16,962 bases of DNA from Candidatus Bathyarchaeota archaeon (GTDB taxonomy: Archaea; Thermoproteota; Bathyarchaeia; 40CM-2-53-6; FEN-987). The notes below the pieces were generated by a model. That model made no database searches and had not been told where the DNA came from. It saw only the letters and a list, made by a program, of their open reading frames with translations. The stretch lies in assembly GCA_022865625.1 (NCBI GenBank), contig JALHTB010000003.1:1-16962 (forward strand). Direction: 5' to 3'. Made by a program: the position numbers and the translations under genes. Positions 13,405-16,962 of the stretch are shown here, in pieces (the first letter of the stretch is position 1; each line of letters opens with the position of its first letter).

Positions 13405-14724
13405 TCATTTCAGGAACTTGCCCAAGAGCTCTTCAAGAGTAGGCTTTGTGACCTCGCGAATCTCATATCGAACCCGCGCGGCAGGTTTTGTCATTCTCAT
13501 TATTCGACGAATATCGATCGGGGTCCCAAGGACCACGGAATCGCATGGTGCCTTCTCGATTGTCTGCTCGAGCTCTTTGATCTGTTTGGTTCCGTATCCC
13601 ATTGCTGGCAGAACGAAACCAATGTGAGGGTACTTCTCATAGGTTCTCTTAATCGAGCCCACGGCAAATGGCCTCGGGTTCACCAACTCACGCGCCCCAT
13701 ACTGGCGGGCTGCAATCGCTCCGACTGATTCGCTCATCTGCCCGTGAGTTACTGTTGGACCGTCCTCCACTACCAGAACCGACTTTCCCTTGATGAGAGA
13801 GGGCTCATCGACGTGTATCGCAGATGCAGCTTCTACTATTGTTGCAGACGGGTTTAGCTGCTTAACGTTTTCTCGTACCTGTCGCACGCTTTCTGGAGGA
13901 GCACTGTCGACCTTGTTGATGACTACGATGTCAGCCATCCGTACGTTGGTTTCCCCAGGGTAGTATGACAGTTCGTTCCCAGCTCTGTGTGGATCCGCGA
14001 CGACTATGTTGAGGTCTGGCTGGTAGAATGGCAGATCATTGTTACCCCCATCCCATAGGACCACGTCAGCCTCTTTTTCGGCCGCCCGGAGTATCTTTTC
14101 ATAGTCCACACCGGCGTAGACTACGTTCCCGTCGTCGATGTGAGGCTCGTACTCTTCCCGCTCCTCGATCGTGCATTGCTGTGTTTCCATATCCTCGTAC
14201 GTTGCGAATCTCTGTACCGCCTCTGACGCCAAGTCGCCATATGGCATAGGGTGGCGGACCGCAATCACTCTCTTTCCATGCGCCTTCAGCACCCGGGTAA
14301 CGGCTCTGGAAACCGTGGTCTTTCCTGCCCCAGTTCTGACCGCGCAGACAGACACCACAGGAACTCTGGCTTTCAGCATCGTACTCTTGGGGCCCATAAG
14401 CATGAAGTCCGCCCCTTTGGATCCTACCACAGAGGCCTTGTGCATGACATCCTCATACGACAGATCACTGTATGCGAGGATGACAAGGTCAACTTCCTTC
14501 TCTTTGATCAATACAGGAAGTTGATCCTCCGGCAGGATCTGGATTCCTTTCGGGTAAAGCGGCCCTGCAAGGACAGAGGGATAGATCCTCTGCTCAATCC
14601 CAGGTATCTGAGAAGCAGTGAAGGCCACCACTTCATATTCTGCTTGCTTTCTGAAGACTACGTTGAAGTTGTGAAAGTCCCTTCCAGCTGCGCCCATTAT
14701 GATCGTCCTGATTCTGCGTGCCAA
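13405..14724 (-). CDS. COG2403 P-loop GTPase, cyclic 2,3-diphosphoglycerate synthetase-like
   Basis: The 439-residue protein has an N-terminal Rossmann-like domain (IIMGAAGRDFHNFN, residues 8-21, then DLVILAYSDLSYEDVMH), a Walker A loop RTGAGKTTVSR (130-140) and the guanine-specificity motif NKVD (270-273). The C-terminal part ends in PIDIRRIMRM and RYEIREV. Proteins of this layout are commonly annotated as cyclic 2,3-diphosphoglycerate synthetase, the enzyme making the methanogen thermolyte cDPG. Many members occur in organisms not known to make that compound, so a nucleotide-dependent ligase or GTPase of unknown substrate is the safer reading. The start TTG 14724 follows a GAGGG site closely; ATG at residue 10 is too late because it breaks the first strand. 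A TATA-like site shared with the divergent cyclophilin-like gene lies about 48 nt upstream. Confidence 0.85.
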   Translation of the reverse strand: MARRIRTIIMGAAGRDFHNFNVVFRKQAEYEVVAFTASQIPGIEQRIYPSVLAGPLYPKGIQILPEDQLPVLIKEKEVDLVILAYSDLSYEDVMHKASVVGSKGADFMLMGPKSTMLKARVPVVSVCAVRTGAGKTTVSRAVTRVLKAHGKRVIAVRHPMPYGDLASEAVQRFATYEDMETQQCTIEEREEYEPHIDDGNVVYAGVDYEKILRAAEKEADVVLWDGGNNDLPFYQPDLNIVVADPHRAGNELSYYPGETNVRMADIVVINKVDSAPPESVRQVRENVKQLNPSATIVEAASAIHVDEPSLIKGKSVLVVEDGPTVTHGQMSESVGAIAARQYGARELVNPRPFAVGSIKRTYEKYPHIGFVLPAMGYGTKQIKELEQTIEKAPCDSVVLGTPIDIRRIMRMTKPAARVRYEIREVTKPTLEELLGKFLK

Positions 14725-14768
14725 TGTTGACCCTCGCTACGGAGCAAAAACTATCCCATACATCAAGC

Positions 14769-14776
14769 CTATATCT
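14769..14776. promoter_or_regulatory. Shared TATA-like element of two divergent genes
   Basis: CCTATATC reads GATATAGG on the other strand. It is about 34 nt from ATG 14806 on the + strand and about 48 nt from TTG 14724 on the - strand (a leader of about 22 nt holding the GAGGG site). No other TATA-like box was found in the 81-nt gap. An inverted GTTCT (14777-14781) / AGAAC (14791-14795) pair lies on its rightward side. Confidence 0.4.
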
Positions 14777-14805
14777 GTTCTAGGGTTGGCAGAACCTGAA
14801 AGGGT

Positions 14806-15180
14806 ATGGCAAGCAGTGTCTCACGCGTACCGGTACGTTTTGTACTTGAGGGCGGAAAACGAGCCGATGCGGAGCTGATACGATTCCATGCACCGAAGAC
14901 TACGGACGCCCTCCTGAGAAGATTACCCGTTGAGGGGAGAGTGGCTCGGTGGAAGGAGGAAGTCTACTTCGAAGCAGGAATCACAATGGGACTTGAGAAA
15001 GCAAAATCCAAGGTCGATCCCGGAACTGTTGCCTTTTGGCCGATGGGGTCTGCGGTTTGCGTCTTCTATGGTGATACTCAGCCGTATAGTCCAGTTAATG
15101 TCATCGGCGCGGTGAAGAGCGGAATCGAGATTTTCAAGGATCTGGCGACTGGGGCCAAGATCCGATTAGAGAGAGCCTAA
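14806..15180 (+). CDS. Cyclophilin-like protein (COG2164 / TM1367-like)
   Basis: A 124-residue beta-barrel protein of the prokaryotic cyclophilin-like family. Conserved blocks are RFHAPKTTDALLRRLPVEGR (residues 26-45), ARWKEEVYFE (47-56), VDPGTVAFWPMGSAVCVFYG (70-89) and TQPYSPVNVIG (91-101). The family shares the cyclophilin fold but lacks the proline-isomerase active-site set, and its cellular role is unknown. ATG 14806 has GAAAGGG directly upstream but too close to act as a ribosome site; a short leader from the TATA at 14769 fits better. Its TAA interlocks with the TAG of the convergent S25e gene in the tetranucleotide CTAA. Confidence 0.85.
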   Translation: MASSVSRVPVRFVLEGGKRADAELIRFHAPKTTDALLRRLPVEGRVARWKEEVYFEAGITMGLEKAKSKVDPGTVAFWPMGSAVCVFYGDTQPYSPVNVIGAVKSGIEIFKDLATGAKIRLERA

Positions 15181-15503
15181 GCTGCTGCCATTCGATAGAT
15201 GCGTATCCTGGCGTTTCCACCAACGGCGGTGACCAAACGCTTTCTCTCCAGTTCCTCAAGCATGTCTTTGGCGACGCTTATCCGTAGATTGTATTGTGAG
15301 GCGAGCGCATACGGAGTGATCGCCCCCATCTTGGAGAGCTCAGATAGGAACTTCGTATCCTCCAGATTTGGAAGATCAACACCACGCGCCTTCTTCTCTG
15401 CGGGTGGCTTGCCTTTGGATTTCTTCGTGGGCTCCGCTTTCTTGTCCTGTTGAACCTGTGTCTTCTCTATCTGTGCCAAGTTCTTCTTTTTCGCTCCGCC
15501 CAA
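15177..15503 (-). CDS. rps25e: Ribosomal protein S25e
   Basis: A small-subunit ribosomal protein shared by eukaryotes and part of the Archaea. The 108-residue product begins MGGAKKKNLAQIEK, the typical S25e start. It continues with a Lys-rich flexible tail (to about residue 43) and ends in a winged-helix domain (DTKFLSELSKMGAITPYALA... RLVTAVGGNARIRIYR). The open frame runs on upstream to 15569, but that extension contains the predicted TATA box (15538-15544), so TTG 15503 is preferred. GTGAT, 4 nt before it, can pair with the 16S 3' end. The gene is divergent from the small ribbon-helix-helix gene (123 nt apart) and convergent with the cyclophilin-like gene with a 4-nt overlap. Confidence 0.93.
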   Translation of the reverse strand: MGGAKKKNLAQIEKTQVQQDKKAEPTKKSKGKPPAEKKARGVDLPNLEDTKFLSELSKMGAITPYALASQYNLRISVAKDMLEELERKRLVTAVGGNARIRIYRMAAA

Positions 15504-15537
15504 TGCAATCACTTGGCTCTGAGAGCAAATCGTGTTC

Positions 15538-15544
15538 AATAAAA
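15538..15544 (-). promoter_or_regulatory. TATA box for S25e
   Basis: TTTTATT on the - strand, about 38 nt before TTG 15503, predicts a leader of about 12 nt. Its location inside the upstream extension of the frame is the main reason for choosing the short S25e. Confidence 0.5.
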
Positions 15545-15578
15545 TCTTTCCGTAGAGCGCCGAGGTCATGGGAAAGAG

Positions 15579-15586
15579 TCATATCA
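15579..15586 (+). promoter_or_regulatory. Weak TATA-like element for the ribbon-helix-helix gene
   Basis: TCATATCA lies about 45 nt before TTG 15627. A start near 15609 would leave the GGAG site at 15614-15617 on the transcript. Weak match; prediction only. Confidence 0.3.
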
Positions 15587-15626
15587 CATCCGCCGGAATA
15601 GGACTTGCTCGACGGAGCTCACGGTT

Positions 15627-15779
15627 TTGAAGTTAGTGACGGTCAAGATCCCTGAAGCCATACTCGAAGGCTTGGACCAGCTCGTCAAGGCAGGAATGTA
15701 CCAGAGCAGAAGCGCGGCCATAAGAGCTGCCGTGCGTGACATGCTGAAGAAGGAACTCTGGAGAACTGAAGAAACCTAG
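15627..15779 (+). CDS. Ribbon-helix-helix (CopG/MetJ/Arc-type) DNA-binding protein, 50 residues
   Basis: The frame TTG 15627 to TAG 15777-15779 encodes a complete minimal ribbon-helix-helix protein. A beta-strand (MKLVTVKIPEAI, residues 1-12) leads into helix A (ILEGLDQLVKAG), the SRSAAIRAAV turn-helix that is the family hallmark (about residues 27-36) and a terminal helix RDMLKKELWR. GGAG at 15614-15617 stands 9 nt before the TTG; a GTG three codons in (15636) is the alternative start. Such proteins bind DNA as dimers through the paired strand. It stands divergent to S25e, and its stop interlocks with that of pyrF. Target unknown: autoregulation or control of the S25e divergent promoter are guesses. 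No toxin gene is adjacent. Confidence 0.85.
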   Translation: MKLVTVKIPEAILEGLDQLVKAGMYQSRSAAIRAAVRDMLKKELWRTEET

Positions 15780-16543
15780 CCCACTGTGGCAATAGACCTA
15801 CGGAGGTCTTCCGCCGATCTTGCCGGATCGTCGCTCTCGTATATGGATCTGCCAACGATAACATACTTCGCGCCTGCAGCAAGGGCACCGCCGAGACTTC
15901 CGCCTTGGACTCCCACTCCTGGGGAGAATATCGGAATCGACCTACCAAGAATCGCATAGACTTTCGCGATGGTCTCCGGAAAAGTTGCTCCGACTATGAC
16001 CCCATCTGCTCCCCACTGAAGGGCCTTTTCTGCGAACACCTCAAACTGGGATCTCCTCTCTCCTGTCCTTTCATCCAAGACAGACTGACCGTAACCTTCG
16101 ATTGCTCCCTTGTGGCTCATATGCACAAGCAAGAGCACTCCTCTTTCCTTTGACTTCGCAAGTCGAAGGACAGGTTCCAAGCCGTCCTTGTATCCGACGA
16201 ACGGGTTGGCTATGACGGCATCGAACCCCGCTGAGAAATACTCGGAAGCGATGAACTCGTTAGTGTGACCGATATCGTTGATCTTCGCATCCATTATCGC
16301 GGGGATGCCATGCCTATGAATCCCATCTATCAACTTGGCCACGTTATCATGCAACCCGAGAGGAAGGACTAGCTGGTGGTTGATCTTCACGGCACACAGG
16401 AACGGTGATACTGAGTTGATCAGTTTCATGCTGTGCTTGAATAGGTCGCCCCTGTCTTCGCGAGTTACGTCAAGAGCTAACACAATAGGCGACTTGTTCC
16501 GGGTTGTCGCAGCCTCAATGGATTGCTTGAAACCCAAGTTCAA
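15776..16543 (-). CDS. pyrF: Orotidine 5'-phosphate decarboxylase
   Basis: The last step of UMP synthesis: OMP to UMP plus CO2. The 255-residue TIM barrel has Asp25 in LALDV, Lys53 in AVKINHQL and the catalytic array Asp85-x-Lys87-x2-Asp90 in MDAKINDIGHT. The phosphate-gripping FSPGVGVQGG and VGRSIYESDDP segments are near the end. The length (about 255) and the linking sequence HMSHKGAIEGYGQ place it with the larger decarboxylases rather than the 210-residue forms of many euryarchaea. TTG 16543 has GGAG 5 nt upstream; the next TTG (16537) is spaced less well. A TATA-like site lies at 16576-16583. The stop overlaps the convergent ribbon-helix-helix gene by 4 nt. No other pyrimidine genes are seen. 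Confidence 0.95.
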   Translation of the reverse strand: MNLGFKQSIEAATTRNKSPIVLALDVTREDRGDLFKHSMKLINSVSPFLCAVKINHQLVLPLGLHDNVAKLIDGIHRHGIPAIMDAKINDIGHTNEFIASEYFSAGFDAVIANPFVGYKDGLEPVLRLAKSKERGVLLLVHMSHKGAIEGYGQSVLDERTGERRSQFEVFAEKALQWGADGVIVGATFPETIAKVYAILGRSIPIFSPGVGVQGGSLGGALAAGAKYVIVGRSIYESDDPARSAEDLRRSIATVG

Positions 16544-16575
16544 TAGAGCTCCGTCTGATGTCGTCTCCGCGTGAG

Positions 16576-16583
16576 TAGATAAG
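16576..16583 (-). promoter_or_regulatory. TATA-like element for pyrF
   Basis: CTTATCTA on the - strand, about 37 nt before TTG 16543, in the 76-nt gap after the neighbouring gene. The predicted leader is about 12 nt and includes the GGAG site. Confidence 0.4.
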
Positions 16584-16619
16584 GTATGGCCTGACCCGTT
16601 CTAGAATTCTACTGAATGT

Positions 16620-16949
16620 CTACGGGAATATAGGAAAATCCTTCACGTCCACTATCTTTGCGTAGAAGCCTTTCGCGTCTGTTGTGTTGCTAGTGTAGTC
16701 GATCTTCTCTCCAGTCGGTTTTGACGCTATGTACTTCACGAATGCTGACGGAGGCGGCTTTTCCTGGATCACGTAGAAGAAGACTGGGAGCGCATCTGCT
16801 TCATAGTAGTGCTCAAACGGTATGCACGTCCCGACTATGTGCTTGCCGTCACGAACGAAATGCCACAGAGGAAAGACGGTGCCCTCACGCATTGACAGTG
16901 GAACAAGTGTTCGCATGATCGAATTGATGCTCTCCACTTCAACCAACAT
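16620..16949 (-). CDS. Unrecognised archaeal protein, possibly cut by the window edge
   Basis: A 109-residue frame from ATG 16949. The frame stays open to base 16962, so the real start may lie outside the window; no ribosome site is visible in the 13 nt before the ATG. The product is soluble-looking, with mixed alpha/beta character and conserved-looking aromatic motifs: VFPLWHFVRDGKHIVGTCIP (residues 25-44), EHYYEADALPVFFYVI and GFYAKIVDVKDFPIFP at the C-terminus. There is no signal peptide, membrane helix or metal motif. I do not recognise the family. It lies upstream of pyrF on the same strand, but pyrF seems to have its own promoter. Confidence 0.65.
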   Translation of the reverse strand: MLVEVESINSIMRTLVPLSMREGTVFPLWHFVRDGKHIVGTCIPFEHYYEADALPVFFYVIQEKPPPSAFVKYIASKPTGEKIDYTSNTTDAKGFYAKIVDVKDFPIFP

Positions 16950-16962
16950 CGGTGCAGGCGGG

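Noticed and set aside
15504..15569. N-terminal extension of S25e to 15569
   Set aside because: It contains the TATA-like TTTTATT, and S25e proteins begin at the MGG-KKK segment found at 15503.
1..16962. CRISPR arrays, insertion sequences or prophage genes
   Set aside because: No spaced direct repeats, transposase or integrase motifs, or terminal inverted repeats with target duplications were seen.

Overview
The window is archaeal chromosome. It encodes a group II chaperonin (thermosome), the RNA polymerase subunit RpoK/Rpb6, ribosomal protein S25e, an Ard1-type N-acetyltransferase, an archaeal-type Hpt and a COG2403/cyclic-2,3-diphosphoglycerate-synthetase-like GTPase. TATA-like boxes (CTTATAGT, TTTATAG, CTTATATAAG) sit about 35-50 nt before several starts. 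S25e is typical of the TACK/Asgard side of Archaea, so a Thermoproteota-type lineage (Thaumarchaeota, Bathyarchaeota or relatives) is the best guess; the exact lineage cannot be fixed from the sequence. Base composition is near 50% GC. TTG start codons behind a Shine-Dalgarno or TATA signal are strikingly common.

Region 1 (1-4190, + strand) is a fatty-acid/acyl-CoA cluster: the 3' end of an SCP2-type thiolase, its DUF35 Zn-ribbon/OB partner, a 3-hydroxyacyl-CoA dehydrogenase, a stand-alone enoyl-CoA hydratase (with its own predicted promoter) and an acyl-CoA dehydrogenase, followed by a hairpin plus T-run terminator. Region 2 (4191-6005) is an acyl-CoA synthetase with its own promoter. Together these encode activation plus all four chemical steps of beta-oxidation. 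No electron-transfer flavoprotein is visible.

Region 3 (6035-7971, - strand) has a site-2-type M50 membrane protease followed by a winged-helix/PD-(D/E)XK nuclease-like protein. Divergent from these (8107-9761, + strand) are an Ard1/RimI acetyltransferase, the purine-salvage enzyme Hpt preceded by a strong inverted repeat, and a small double zinc-finger protein. Region 4 (9711-11869, - strand) reads thermosome, then rpoK (26-nt overlap), then a predicted two-helix membrane protein (1-nt gap). A 376-nt gene-poor stretch follows, holding the thermosome promoter.

Region 5 (12246-16962) is very compact: a DegT-family aminotransferase, a COG2403 GTPase, a cyclophilin-like protein, S25e, a 50-residue ribbon-helix-helix protein, OMP decarboxylase (pyrF) and an unrecognised ORF at the edge. 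Two convergent pairs here overlap by exactly 4 nt through interlocked stop codons.
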